Below, one piece after another: positions 26,447-35,521 of a stretch of 64,000 nt of DNA. Source of the DNA: Peptostreptococcaceae bacterium VA2 (GTDB lineage Bacteria; Bacillota; Clostridia; Peptostreptococcales; Peptostreptococcaceae); the NCBI GenBank assembly GCA_000686145.1, contig JMMB01000007.1:1798001-1862000 (forward strand). Direction: 5' to 3'. The position numbers and the translations under genes are program-made. The notes under the pieces are model-generated. The model saw only the letters and a list, made by a program, of their open reading frames with translations. It did no database searches and was not told where the DNA came from. Position 1 is the first letter of the stretch; each line of letters opens with the position of its first letter.

Positions 26447-26462
26447 TAACTATTATATATTT

Positions 26463-26951
26463 TTAATTTTTATTCTCTTGTTCTGATAATTCATCTGACT
26501 TATATTCTTTTTCTAAACTTAACGATAATATATCCTTCATAGATAAAATTAAGTCTTTTTTGAATTTTTCATTTTCATCTTGTCTATTTTTTCTTTCTAG
26601 CTTTATTTCAGTCTTAATGCTTATCAAGTTTTCATCAACACTAATTAAATGCATTGTCAAATTTTGTAAATCTTGTTTTATATCTTCATTATATAGTTTT
26701 AAATTAATAAATTTATTATATTCATCATTTACATCTTTTTGAACTTTATTTAAATTATCTATACTCTCTAGTAAACATGCTGATTTTTGTGTTAAATCTT
26801 CAACTTTAGTTAACTCATAAACTTCCGACATTGATATATCTAATTTTTCTAAAACACTTTCAAGCCCCATTAGCGCACTAGTTAACTTTTCTGTTTCTTC
26901 TAAACTTTTCTCAAATCGACTTATTAACTTTACTATATTATTTTCATTCAT
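26463..26951 (-). CDS. Coiled-coil protein encoded after the UvrD-like helicase
   Basis: The protein is about 162 residues from the ATG at 26951, with the AGGTGAT site overlapping the helicase stop region. Nearly the whole protein is predicted alpha-helical coiled coil (ISRFEKSLEETEKLTSALMG, then long Glu/Lys/Leu heptads) and ends acidic. It has no catalytic motif. It starts within 10 nt of the helicase stop, so it is co-transcribed and probably a structural or regulatory partner of that enzyme. The function is unknown. Confidence 0.65.
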   Translation of the reverse strand: MNENNIVKLISRFEKSLEETEKLTSALMGLESVLEKLDISMSEVYELTKVEDLTQKSACLLESIDNLNKVQKDVNDEYNKFINLKLYNEDIKQDLQNLTMHLISVDENLISIKTEIKLERKNRQDENEKFKKDLILSMKDILSLSLEKEYKSDELSEQENKN

Positions 26952-26960
26952 ATTCATCAC

Positions 26961-29525
26961 CTAATTTTCATATCTTTTCTTTAAAATTTCTAGTGTCTCA
27001 TTTATATAATCTATGTTTTGCTTATTCTTATTTATTTTAGTTTCTATATAATTTTCGTATAAGTAGTAAAACTTTTTAATCCATAACTCCTTAGTGTATT
27101 TTTGAAATACTATTTGCATAGGATCTACTCCTAGTTCTTTAAATTCACTTAATATTGATTCATATGGTTTATTGCCAAGTACGTAGCATTTAAGTATTTT
27201 TGTATAGTTTTTAACTTCTATATAACATTCACTAGCAAGAATATATTCTTTTAACTTTAATAACTTAGCACCTGCCTCAGAGTATTTACCCTTTTCTTTT
27301 AATAATAGTGCTTCACACCTTTTTATACATTGGCTTATATTTTTAGATTTAGATTTTTCATATTGAAATATTGCTTGTTCATATTTTTCTTTAGACTCTA
27401 AATATTGACCCTCATTAAAATAATCATCGTCATCTGATATATAATCAAACCTTAATTCATTTTCATTAAATGTATTTATATTTTGTATGTGATCTTTTAT
27501 TTCTTCATATAAAGTTAAATCATCTTTGTCTTCATAAAAGCAAATATATTCTCTAGCTCTAGTCACAGCAACATATAGCATATTAAAGTAATATCTATAC
27601 AAAGAATGATTATCGTATATTATACCACTAAAAATGTCATCCCATTTTTCTTTATACTTAGATACTATATTTAAACATATAATATAATCTTTTTCTATTC
27701 CTTTAATTTCACTTAATGTAAATACCGACTCTTCTATACCATATTCATGTTTCAATTGTACTTTATCTTCTTCATCACAAACTAATATTGCAACGTAGTG
27801 CCTATCTTTTACCATCTCTAAAAGTTTCCTTTTATTATATTCACATTGATTTAGCAAAAATGGTTTACTAGTACTTTCCCTTATTGATTTTTCTATACAA
27901 TCATTTCTTTTGTTTTTAAATAGCTTTTCTATTCTTAAATTTGCAATCTTATTGGCTAAAGCAACTATATCACTACAGCTTCTATAATTAATATCTAGTA
28001 CTTTTTTATAAAATTTATCGTAAGCGTTGTTAAAGAATAAACTTTCTATACGAGTAGTATTAAAAAATGTAGGGTTTATAGTTTGATTAAAATCTCCACT
28101 AAATAAAATATTCAAAGGATTATTTACTAATTTGTACATAAGGTATATTTGTATTTCTGTTAAGTCTTGAATTTCATCAACCAAAATAAAATCATATTTT
28201 TTTATTTTACTATCTTTTAAATTTTTCAATACAATTCTAGTTATATCATTTTCGTCATATAAGTTATTTTTATTTAGCCATTCTTGATATTTAGAAGCTA
28301 TATCATAAATAATAGTTCTATCGTCTTTGCTATAAATAGAATACTCATTTGGTAAATTTAAGTAAACATCTTTGTCTATTAGTTTTTGATTTATTATTTC
28401 TTCTTCTATTTTGGTTTGTATTTTCCCTAAATCATTAAAAATGTTAAGCTTATTTTCTATTTTATTACCATTTAAAATTTTCTTAATTATATATACATTA
28501 GTATTTAAGCTAAATACGTGATTATTAAATGTTGCAAATTCTTTGTTTTGTAAGTACTCTAAAGTATCTATACAGTATTCAGTTTTTTTAAATTCAATAT
28601 ATGGCATCCAGTTTATTCCTACTAATCCTTTTATGATACCTCTTATTTCTTTATATATGTCAAACACATCTATAGATAATTTCTTTACTTTACTGTTTCT
28701 ATTTGCACTATCATAGAACCAATCCTTAAAGTCCGAGGATTTTATTGGTCTTGTTTTATTAGAACCATTATATAAATATTTACTTAGATAATTAAAATTT
28801 ACATCGCTATTAAAATCAGATTTACCATTTTGTGAACATATGTATTCAAACATTAATTTTATTTCATTCATCAAAAGCTTAGAATATGTAAAGTATCCAA
28901 TATTAATAGTTTGGTCTTTATATAAAGAATAGATTTTATTTACGCCTACTGTAGTTTTGCCGCTACCTGCACTTCCAAATAAAAATAGTGGATTTAAATT
29001 TGGTCTTAAACATTCTTCTTGCTCTTCATTAAGATAATAAATAGCATTTTTTTCATCTTCTTTTATAAGCTTTAATAAGATTTTATTGTCTACTATACGA
29101 GTTGCAACTTCGTTTGGACTATAGGCATAAGTTTTGTAATTTTTATCTATTAGTTCTTCAAACATTTCATCTTTCTCTATATTAAAATAGCTTACATTTA
29201 TTTTTAGATGCTTTGCTCTCTTTATTTGATTATCATGATTGCAATAATCAAGTATTATTAAGGAATTTTCAACTTTAAATGAGTCTCTAATATTAACTAC
29301 TTTAGATGCAAAAGTAAAAAGTACTCTATTTGATATATCTACTCTAAACTTAAATATTTTATCGTTTCCTTTTATTTTTCTTACTGAATAACTATTTGGC
29401 ATGTTTTTAATTTCATTATTATTTTTTTGTAATTCATTTATAAATGAATCTACTTTTTCTAGTATAATTCCTTTTTTTTCTTTAGGTAAATTTTTCATGA
29501 AAATTTCTGTTATAAGTATTTTCAT
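26961..29525 (-). CDS. RelE-like/UvrD-type superfamily 1 helicase with TPR tail
   Basis: 854 residues in three parts. Residues 1-110 resemble a RelE/ParE toxin fold (ITEIFMKNLPKEKKGIILEKV, VRKIKGNDKIFKFRVDISNR). Residues about 165-690 are a UvrD/PcrA-type helicase: Walker A FGSAGSGKTT (183-192), motif II VDEIQDL, motif III SGDFNQTINP, motif IV INYRS, motif V SEIKGIEKDYIICLN and motif VI YVAVTRAR. The C-terminal part (from about 700) is TPR-like helical repeats (YFNEGQYLESKEKYEQAIFQ, GKYSEAGAKLLK). Such toxin-like/helicase fusions are accessory genes, often in defence islands. The RelE-like part may bind RNA or ribosomes or simply dock a partner. A coiled-coil gene follows immediately. Confidence 0.82.
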   Translation of the reverse strand: MKILITEIFMKNLPKEKKGIILEKVDSFINELQKNNNEIKNMPNSYSVRKIKGNDKIFKFRVDISNRVLFTFASKVVNIRDSFKVENSLIILDYCNHDNQIKRAKHLKINVSYFNIEKDEMFEELIDKNYKTYAYSPNEVATRIVDNKILLKLIKEDEKNAIYYLNEEQEECLRPNLNPLFLFGSAGSGKTTVGVNKIYSLYKDQTINIGYFTYSKLLMNEIKLMFEYICSQNGKSDFNSDVNFNYLSKYLYNGSNKTRPIKSSDFKDWFYDSANRNSKVKKLSIDVFDIYKEIRGIIKGLVGINWMPYIEFKKTEYCIDTLEYLQNKEFATFNNHVFSLNTNVYIIKKILNGNKIENKLNIFNDLGKIQTKIEEEIINQKLIDKDVYLNLPNEYSIYSKDDRTIIYDIASKYQEWLNKNNLYDENDITRIVLKNLKDSKIKKYDFILVDEIQDLTEIQIYLMYKLVNNPLNILFSGDFNQTINPTFFNTTRIESLFFNNAYDKFYKKVLDINYRSCSDIVALANKIANLRIEKLFKNKRNDCIEKSIRESTSKPFLLNQCEYNKRKLLEMVKDRHYVAILVCDEEDKVQLKHEYGIEESVFTLSEIKGIEKDYIICLNIVSKYKEKWDDIFSGIIYDNHSLYRYYFNMLYVAVTRAREYICFYEDKDDLTLYEEIKDHIQNINTFNENELRFDYISDDDDYFNEGQYLESKEKYEQAIFQYEKSKSKNISQCIKRCEALLLKEKGKYSEAGAKLLKLKEYILASECYIEVKNYTKILKCYVLGNKPYESILSEFKELGVDPMQIVFQKYTKELWIKKFYYLYENYIETKINKNKQNIDYINETLEILKKRYEN

Positions 29526-29637
29526 ATTCTTATTCTTTAGAAGATAAGATTTTATCTAGGAAGTAAGTATTAGTATATATGTTAATAATCATATCATTTT
29601 CTCCTTTATCTGTGCTATATACATTAATATTATTTAT

Positions 29638-30576
29638 CTATAATACATCTTTTATAACCCTTAATGCATTTTTATACATAATCTTTTCTATATCGTCTTC
29701 CTTAAATCCATTTTTATAAAGAACATCTTGAAGTTTATATATTTGACCTATATTTTCTATTTCTACCTTATTAGGAATTCCATCAAAATCAGACCCTATA
29801 GACGCAACATCTATACCACCAATGTTAACTATATGTTTAATATGAGTTACTATGTCTTGGACAGTTGGTATATCATTGTTGCCTAAGAAAAAATTACAGA
29901 AATTCAATCCCATAACGCCTCCACTATTTGCTAAGATTTTTATCATATCATCAGTTAAATTTCTACTAACATCCTTTATACTCCTTGCATTTGAATGTGA
30001 AGCTATAAAAGGCTTTTTAGAAATTTCAGCTATGTTATAAAAACCACCATCATTTAAATGCGATACATCTATTAACATGCCTAATTCATTCATATATTGT
30101 ACAACTTCCAAACCAAAAGGTTTTAATTTCCTAATTTCATATCCCTTTTGATTATGAGAATACCCTATTTCATTCTCATAATTCCACGTCAAAGTTATTA
30201 GCCTTACTCCTTTTTCATACACTTTATATAGATTTTCAATATTTCCATTAAGTGCTCCACCTTCTTCTATTGAAAGAATTGCTGATATTTTATTTTGTTT
30301 AGTATTTAAAAGTATTTCTTCATAATTTCTAGCTAGGGCAATCTTATTTTTGTTACTATTTATTTCATCAAAAAACTTATTTGCCATATTTTCAAATCTA
30401 TTGAATGGATCTTTTTTATAGTTATTTAAGTCAAAATATAGCGCAAATATTTGTGCTATAGAATTAGCTTTTTGTAATTTTTGTATATCTATCGAAAAAT
30501 CATTATTGTATAAATTTGATTTAGGTTTATTCATCAGTAAATCGATTGTATCGCAATGTAAATCTATTAGTTGCAT
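29638..30576 (-). CDS. Membrane dipeptidase (M19, renal dipeptidase family)
   Basis: 312 residues. Zinc ligands are seen in LIDLHCDTID (His-x-Asp, about 3-12), IEEGGAL (bridging Glu about 124), IDVSHL and ASHSNAR (His), and SDFDG near 263. The family hydrolyses dipeptides, including D-amino-acid forms, with two zinc ions in a TIM barrel. It has no signal peptide, so it acts in the cytoplasm. It is a single gene set between two putative defence units. Confidence 0.9.
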   Translation of the reverse strand: MQLIDLHCDTIDLLMNKPKSNLYNNDFSIDIQKLQKANSIAQIFALYFDLNNYKKDPFNRFENMANKFFDEINSNKNKIALARNYEEILLNTKQNKISAILSIEEGGALNGNIENLYKVYEKGVRLITLTWNYENEIGYSHNQKGYEIRKLKPFGLEVVQYMNELGMLIDVSHLNDGGFYNIAEISKKPFIASHSNARSIKDVSRNLTDDMIKILANSGGVMGLNFCNFFLGNNDIPTVQDIVTHIKHIVNIGGIDVASIGSDFDGIPNKVEIENIGQIYKLQDVLYKNGFKEDDIEKIMYKNALRVIKDVL

Positions 30577-30694
30577 TTTAACATCTCCTTTTATTAAAAT
30601 TATATCATATATTGATTTTTTACCTGTTAGTATTAATTTTTATTTAATTAATTATTTTATATTTTTAATAAGTGTTTTATTCCTACTGGGTAGT

Positions 30695-30748
30695 AATTGT
30701 TTTTAGTAAAAAAAGCATTCTACACTACTTTTTTTACTAAAAACAATT
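30695..30748 (-). terminator. Terminator of the ATPase/TOPRIM operon
   Basis: A perfect 21-bp stem (30695-30715 with 30728-30748). Its right arm overlaps the stop codon of the TOPRIM gene. Confidence 0.75.
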
Positions 30749-31514
30749 ATTCTATAATATCTATGATAAAATCATAAAATTTCTTTATCGTAGGACTATA
30801 TTCCATACTTTCTTCACTAATCCAATTATCGTATCTTATAGATGTCTGATTAGCTCCACCAGGCTGAAATACATTAGCTATGCATCCTACTTTCACCTTA
30901 TTTTTACTAGACCTACTCCAATTATATTTATATCTATCATCTATCTTTTGTATATATTCATCTACATTTTTTAGTAAATCACTGTAAACTATGTTTGCAC
31001 CTTCAAGTAAAAGATTTTCTAAAGTACCTTTAGATTTATTATTTGGAAAGAAATAATTATGTAAAGGTATAATTTCACCCCTTACTCTACAATGTCCTAT
31101 TAAAAAGTCCTTTTTATTAACAATCCTGTCTTTATTATATTTTTTAAATTTTTCATCAAAAGCTTCTTTAAATTCGTATTCATCTGCATCAAATATTGCA
31201 CAAATACCATTTATTTGCTTCAGCTCAATTTTATTCATATTGCTTAAGTACAGATCAATATCCGTCAATATGTTTGTAGCTCCATTTGATGATACTATTG
31301 CTATACATAAATCATTTTTAAAAAAATATGCTGGTATAGGTATATGCCTATCTAGTCTGTCATTTATAAAAGGATAATTTCTTGGCACTCTTACTTTCCA
31401 TATTTCTGGCAACTGGTTTATATTTTTAGCTTCTATATACTTATTAAGTAGCAACACTCTTGCTACACAATTTACATCATGGATACCTTCTACAAAGAAT
31501 ATAAAACTTTTCAC
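30747..31514 (-). CDS. TOPRIM-domain nuclease-like protein (DUF3226-like), partner of the ATPase
   Basis: 255 residues, GTG start sharing one base with the ATPase stop (TAGTG). The TOPRIM acidic residues are Glu9 (FFVEGIHD) and Asp109/Asp111 (AIFDADE), with Gly-rich SSNGATNI between. The set E and DxD would bind Mg2+ for DNA or RNA cleavage. The C-terminal third holds SSKNKVKVGCIANVFQPGGA with no named domain. In OLD proteins the ATPase and TOPRIM are fused. In PARIS they are separate (AriA/AriB, where AriB is DUF4435), and this pair has the split layout with a different TOPRIM. A role in phage defence is inferred. Confidence 0.75.
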   Translation of the reverse strand: MKSFIFFVEGIHDVNCVARVLLLNKYIEAKNINQLPEIWKVRVPRNYPFINDRLDRHIPIPAYFFKNDLCIAIVSSNGATNILTDIDLYLSNMNKIELKQINGICAIFDADEYEFKEAFDEKFKKYNKDRIVNKKDFLIGHCRVRGEIIPLHNYFFPNNKSKGTLENLLLEGANIVYSDLLKNVDEYIQKIDDRYKYNWSRSSKNKVKVGCIANVFQPGGANQTSIRYDNWISEESMEYSPTIKKFYDFIIDIIE

Positions 31515-32518
31515 TATCTCACATCCTGACCTAGTAAAGTTCTTATCTCTTTCAACTTATTACCTGAAAATTTGGTTCCATATACTTTTTCTTCGTAAAG
31601 TTCTACTCTAAAACAAGATAATATATCTATTTCATATTCTAGTGCTATTATCATACCGTCTATAGCTTCTAAACTATGTGTTGTACATATAAGCTGAACC
31701 TTAAATTCCTCGCATGCATCTATGAACCATTTAAAAACTTTATTTATCATATTTTTGTGTATCGCAGTTTCTATCTCATCAACTAATAGTATACCTCCTT
31801 TAGCACTAATAACTGCCGATGCTAATGTTAAAACCTTTTTTATACTATCTCCAAAACTAAATAAAGGCATAAGACCATATCTTTTATGATTTATGTATGT
31901 TGTCTGAGGATTTTCTTTATTATTTGTATATAAAACTTTAAAATCTAATATATTAGAATCAAATATTTGTAATAAGTTTATTATTTTATTTTTATCACTT
32001 TCTTTTATATTTTCTATTGTTTTATTAATAAGACCATCTTTAAAATGATCATATGGAGTTATATATATAATTTTTATAATATCATAACTACTACTAATAT
32101 CTCTAACAAATTGGCTTTGTTTAAAAATCATATCTTTTTTTATTAATTTTTCATTTTCTAATTTTACACTTACACTTCCCTTAAATGTTTCTTTATCTAA
32201 TTTTCCATCTATATTTAATTGTCTGTTTAGCCCGTTAATCGTTGAGTTTATTTGTATACTCTTTGAGGTATCTTGTTCTTTCGGAAATATCTCTAGAAAT
32301 AATTCAAATCTCGTTGGGTAGGTAGTATCTCTTCTTGATATATGCTTTAGCATAGTTTTCATGCTGTCTTGGCTTTGAAGTAATGATATTGCTTCTAACA
32401 ATGAGGTTTTTCCACTGTTGTTATTTCCTACTATTATATTTATATTTGATAAATCTTTTAGTTCTAAATCTTCTATCCCTTTGAAATGCTTTATATTTAA
32501 ATAACTTAAGTAATTCAT
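31514..32518 (-). CDS. OLD/RecF-like AAA ATPase (AAA_15/AAA_21 type)
   Basis: 334 residues. The start is SYLNIKHFKGIEDLELKDLS with Walker A GNNNSGKTS (31-39). A signature-like segment LMPLFSFGDSIKKVL, Walker B GGILLVDEIETAIH and the H-loop ICTTHSLEAI follow. Architecture and length match the ATPase half of OLD family nucleases and AriA of PARIS. The short middle region (about 80-200) lacks a long coiled coil. It is translationally coupled to the TOPRIM gene (one-base overlap), so the products probably form one complex. TTTAAATG upstream with GAAGTGAT gives the start. Confidence 0.82.
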   Translation of the reverse strand: MNYLSYLNIKHFKGIEDLELKDLSNINIIVGNNNSGKTSLLEAISLLQSQDSMKTMLKHISRRDTTYPTRFELFLEIFPKEQDTSKSIQINSTINGLNRQLNIDGKLDKETFKGSVSVKLENEKLIKKDMIFKQSQFVRDISSSYDIIKIIYITPYDHFKDGLINKTIENIKESDKNKIINLLQIFDSNILDFKVLYTNNKENPQTTYINHKRYGLMPLFSFGDSIKKVLTLASAVISAKGGILLVDEIETAIHKNMINKVFKWFIDACEEFKVQLICTTHSLEAIDGMIIALEYEIDILSCFRVELYEEKVYGTKFSGNKLKEIRTLLGQDVR

Positions 32519-32692
32519 ATCATCACTTCTTTCATTATTATATATTTAATTATATAATTTAAAAGTAATTAATATAACTTTTCTTTAATTATTTACTTTT
32601 TTATAACTTAGATTGTGTAATTAAATGCACCACAAAAAAATTCATTACGATTAACTTCTGATAAGATGTAGCTCCTACCCAAACACAATCAT

Positions 32693-32879
32693 AAGGAATG
32701 AAAATACAAATATTATTCTTAGACAGTACTTCCCAAAATGATATAACTTTAAGAATATTTCTAAAGGAGACCTTGATTTAGCTGTACGTAAAATCAACTA
32801 TAGACCTAGAAAAATACTAGGTTTTAGGACTGCATATGAAGTTTTTTGGGATGAGATTAATGAAATGTGTTGCAATTAA
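32693..32879 (+). mobile_element. Relic of an IS30-family transposase, C-terminal end
   Basis: The frame LRQYFPK-stop-YNFKNISKGDL, then DLAVRKINYRPRKILGFRTA and YEVFWDEI, is the characteristic C-terminus of IS30 transposases, including the conserved RPRK-x-LGFRT motif. It has one internal stop, and the first 250 residues are missing. No inverted repeat pair was identified. The rest of the gap 32519-32690 is AT-rich with nothing recognisable. Confidence 0.75.
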
Positions 32880-32890
32880 TTTGACAATTC

Positions 32891-32954
32891 AATTAAAATT
32901 AGACAAGGACCATATTGATTATTTCATCAATATGGTCCTTGTTTAATTTTAATT
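32891..32954. terminator. Strong terminator after deoR-family gene
   Basis: An almost perfect 29-bp stem (32891-32919 with 32926-32954) with GC core AAGGACCATATTGAT and AT flanks. It works best for the minus-strand gene. Confidence 0.8.
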
Positions 32955-32970
32955 ATAGATGTATTCTTTG

Positions 32971-33741
32971 TTATTTAGATATAATTAATTCTAAGTCATA
33001 CTCTCTTAATTTGTTCAATATATTACTATCAGAAATTTCACTTGTAACTATACCTGTAAAATCTCCTATTTCTGAAAATTTATAATTCCCATCTCTATTA
33101 AATTTATTAATTTCATTTAATATATAACAACTTTTACTCGACTTTAATACAGCCATTTTAGTAATACCATCTTCTACTCCACATGTGGATACACTATTTC
33201 CATATACATCAATACCACCGACACCTAAAAATGCAATATCAAATTTGAATCTATTTATTAAATCTATAGAAAATGCTCCTATAAATCCATCTTTATATCT
33301 ATTGAATGTACCTCCTATAAATATTAATTTTATATTACAATCGGTTGCAAATATTTGCATAATCTCTATCATATTTGTAACTACAGTTATAGATAAATTC
33401 TTTTTTAAGATCACCTTTGCTAATTCAATATTTATAGTTGACATCCCTAAAAAAATTGTATATTTATCTTTTATAAGTGACTCTGCCTTTTCAGCTATTT
33501 TTTTCTTTTCTTCTAAATCTACACTTTTTCTATAATCTATATGTACATTATGAACATTTTGTCTAATTAAAACAGCACCTCCATATGTACGTTTTAATAA
33601 ACCTTTTTTTTCAAGAGAAGTTAAATCTTTTCGTATGCAATCTTCTGTTACATTAAATTCCTCACTTAAAGCCTTAACCTTTACTTTTCCATATTGATTT
33701 ATTTTGGAAATTATTCTTTCGTGCCTTTCTTCAACAAACAT
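32971..33741 (-). CDS. DeoR-family transcriptional regulator
   Basis: 256 residues. The N-terminal HTH has the family signature EERHERIISKINQYGKVKVK, LSEEFNVTEDCIRKDLTSLE and KGLLKRTYGGAVL. The C-terminal sugar-phosphate sensor domain includes IFLGMSTINIELAKVI, TNMIEIMQIF, FIGGTFNRYKDGFIGAFS and FLGVGGID. Such regulators respond to a phosphorylated sugar and repress a sugar operon. No such operon is adjacent; the nearest genes are a NhaC-type transporter and an IS relic, so the target may have been lost or be distant. T-rich 10-bp-phased repeats lie just upstream and may be its operator. Confidence 0.88.
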   Translation of the reverse strand: MFVEERHERIISKINQYGKVKVKALSEEFNVTEDCIRKDLTSLEKKGLLKRTYGGAVLIRQNVHNVHIDYRKSVDLEEKKKIAEKAESLIKDKYTIFLGMSTINIELAKVILKKNLSITVVTNMIEIMQIFATDCNIKLIFIGGTFNRYKDGFIGAFSIDLINRFKFDIAFLGVGGIDVYGNSVSTCGVEDGITKMAVLKSSKSCYILNEINKFNRDGNYKFSEIGDFTGIVTSEISDSNILNKLREYDLELIISK

Positions 33742-33855
33742 AGCACCCTCCTTATATTGTAATTAATCTTTACTTATATTACATGAAGTAAATTATTATT
33801 ATTATTAGATATTATCATATAATTAATCAACTGTAATAGTAAGTAGTATTATTTA

Positions 33856-33929
33856 TTATTGTTTTAATCGTTTTTTTATTTATTTTCATTGTTTTTTATT
33901 GTTTTTTATTGATTGTTATTGATTTTATT
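33856..33929. repeat. T-rich repeats in 10-bp phase upstream of deoR
   Basis: Units of the form ATTGTTTTTT recur with guanines at 33861, 33870, 33891, 33901, 33911 and 33921, close to one per helical turn. DeoR/GlpR operators commonly contain repeated half-sites of this kind, such as TTTTCGTTT. The array is about 115 bp upstream of the deoR start codon. Confidence 0.5.
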
Positions 33930-33943
33930 CCTAATTAATAATA

Positions 33944-34019
33944 TAATAATGTTAAAATATATAAGATAGCGTTATAAGGTAATGCTTAGCGTTATGTTTT
34001 ATATATTTTAACATTATTA
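33944..34019. other. Long hairpin with an internal direct repeat in the deoR leader region
   Basis: A perfect 21-bp stem (33944-33964 with 33999-34019) encloses 34 nt that contain TAGCGTTAT twice (33967-33975 and 33987-33995). It lies between the nhaC terminator and deoR. It may be a second terminator or a structured leader; no known riboswitch class is recognised. Confidence 0.5.
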
Positions 34020-34029
34020 AAATTTTAAC

Positions 34030-34072
34030 TTCATAAAAAAAGGAAGGTATCTCAACCTGCCTTTTTTATGAA
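34030..34072 (-). terminator. Terminator of the NhaC-type gene
   Basis: TTCATAAAAAAAGG pairs with CCTTTTTTATGAA around a short AGGT/ACCT extension, just beyond the stop codon. Confidence 0.75.
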
Positions 34073-34078
34073 ATTATG

Positions 34079-35392
34079 CTAAGCTACATTATGTGACTTA
34101 ACTTTGTCAATTATAGGTTTTGAAAAGACTATTGATAATATACCACATACAAGCATTAAACCAGGATAGTAAAGGTATGGTAATATTTCAACTGGAGATA
34201 TTCCAGCTACTCCTGCTGCTGTTAAAAGTTGTGCCCCATAAGGTATTACACCTTGCCAACAAGATGAAAATATATCTAATATACTAGCTGTTTTCCTTGG
34301 GTCTATATTATATTCTGTAGCTATATCTTTTGCTAAAGGACCCGCTGCAACTATTGCTACTGTATTGTTTGCTGTGCATAAATCTATAACACTAACTAAT
34401 GCTGCTATTCCAAACTCTGCTCCCTTTTTACTATTTATCTTACTAGTTACAAAATAAAGTACATAATCTATGCCTCCATTAAACTTTATAAGCCCTACAA
34501 CACCTCCAACAACTATAGATAGAAGGCTTAATTCATACATCCCTCCTATTCCACCAGATACAGCTTCTATAAATCCTAATAAATCAAATGATTTTGTTGC
34601 AATTCCTATGATTCCTGCAAATAAAACACCACTTCCAAGTAATGCAAATACATTTACTCCACATAAAGCACCTACTAAAACTAAAACATATGGTAAAACT
34701 TTTATTAATTCATACTCATAGTTTTGGTTAGGGATTGCTGTATATCCTGACGTTATTACAGCTAATAATATTACAGTTATTATAGCTGCTGGTAAAACTA
34801 TTAAAAAGTTAACTTTAAACTTATCTTTTAACTCGCATCCTTGAGTTCTTACGGCTGCTATTGTTGTATCTGATATCATAGATAAGTTATCTCCAAACAT
34901 TGCACCACCTACAACTGCACCTATTACTAATGATACTGGAATACCAGTCTTTTGTGCAATCCCAAGTCCTATAGGAGCAAGTGCTGCTATTGTACCAACT
35001 GATGTTCCCATAGAAACTGATATAAAGCATGCTATAATAAACAAACCTGGCACTAAAAGATTCGATGGAAGTATTGATAGACTTAAGTTTACTGTTGAGT
35101 CTACTCCTCCCATTATTTTAGCTACATTTGAAAAAGCTCCTGCTAATAAAAATATTATAACCATTAAGATAATATTAGTATCTCCTGCACCTTTACAAAA
35201 TACATTCATCTTTTCTTCTAAGTTTACTTTTCTATTAAATAATAATGCCACGCCTCCTGCTATTAAAAACGCTACTATTGATGGCATTTTATAAAAATCC
35301 CCAGTTATAATTCCACTGCCTACAAACAATACTAAAAATACACCTAATGGCAATAAAGCAAATGGATTTCCTTTTTTGATTTCATTTTTCAT
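34079..35392 (-). CDS. NhaC-family transporter under T-box control, probable amino acid (tyrosine) carrier
   Basis: 437 residues with about 11-12 membrane helices, typical NhaC length. Conserved segments include SMGTSVGTIAALAPIGLGIA, VVGGAMFGDNLSMISDTTIAA and DIFSSCWQGVIPYGAQLL. NhaC proteins are Na+/H+ antiporters by name, but some clostridial and Bacillus members are regulated by T-boxes and predicted to import amino acids. The long leader here contains a T-box, arguing for amino acid transport. A UAC triplet in the expected specifier region suggests tyrosine. It is a single-gene unit ending in its own terminator. Confidence 0.85.
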   Translation of the reverse strand: MKNEIKKGNPFALLPLGVFLVLFVGSGIITGDFYKMPSIVAFLIAGGVALLFNRKVNLEEKMNVFCKGAGDTNIILMVIIFLLAGAFSNVAKIMGGVDSTVNLSLSILPSNLLVPGLFIIACFISVSMGTSVGTIAALAPIGLGIAQKTGIPVSLVIGAVVGGAMFGDNLSMISDTTIAAVRTQGCELKDKFKVNFLIVLPAAIITVILLAVITSGYTAIPNQNYEYELIKVLPYVLVLVGALCGVNVFALLGSGVLFAGIIGIATKSFDLLGFIEAVSGGIGGMYELSLLSIVVGGVVGLIKFNGGIDYVLYFVTSKINSKKGAEFGIAALVSVIDLCTANNTVAIVAAGPLAKDIATEYNIDPRKTASILDIFSSCWQGVIPYGAQLLTAAGVAGISPVEILPYLYYPGLMLVCGILSIVFSKPIIDKVKSHNVA

Positions 35393-35521
35393 TTTGATAT
35401 CTCCTTTTTATAATCATATTTTGATTTATACTATTTTTGATAAATTTCAATTTTATTTCTAAGTTTTTTGATTATATTTATAAAGAATTTAGCCCGCGCG
35501 TAGCTAAATTACTTTATTAAA

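Noticed and set aside
33856-33929. CRISPR-like array
   Set aside because: The units are 10 bp with no spacers; they are simple T-rich half-sites.
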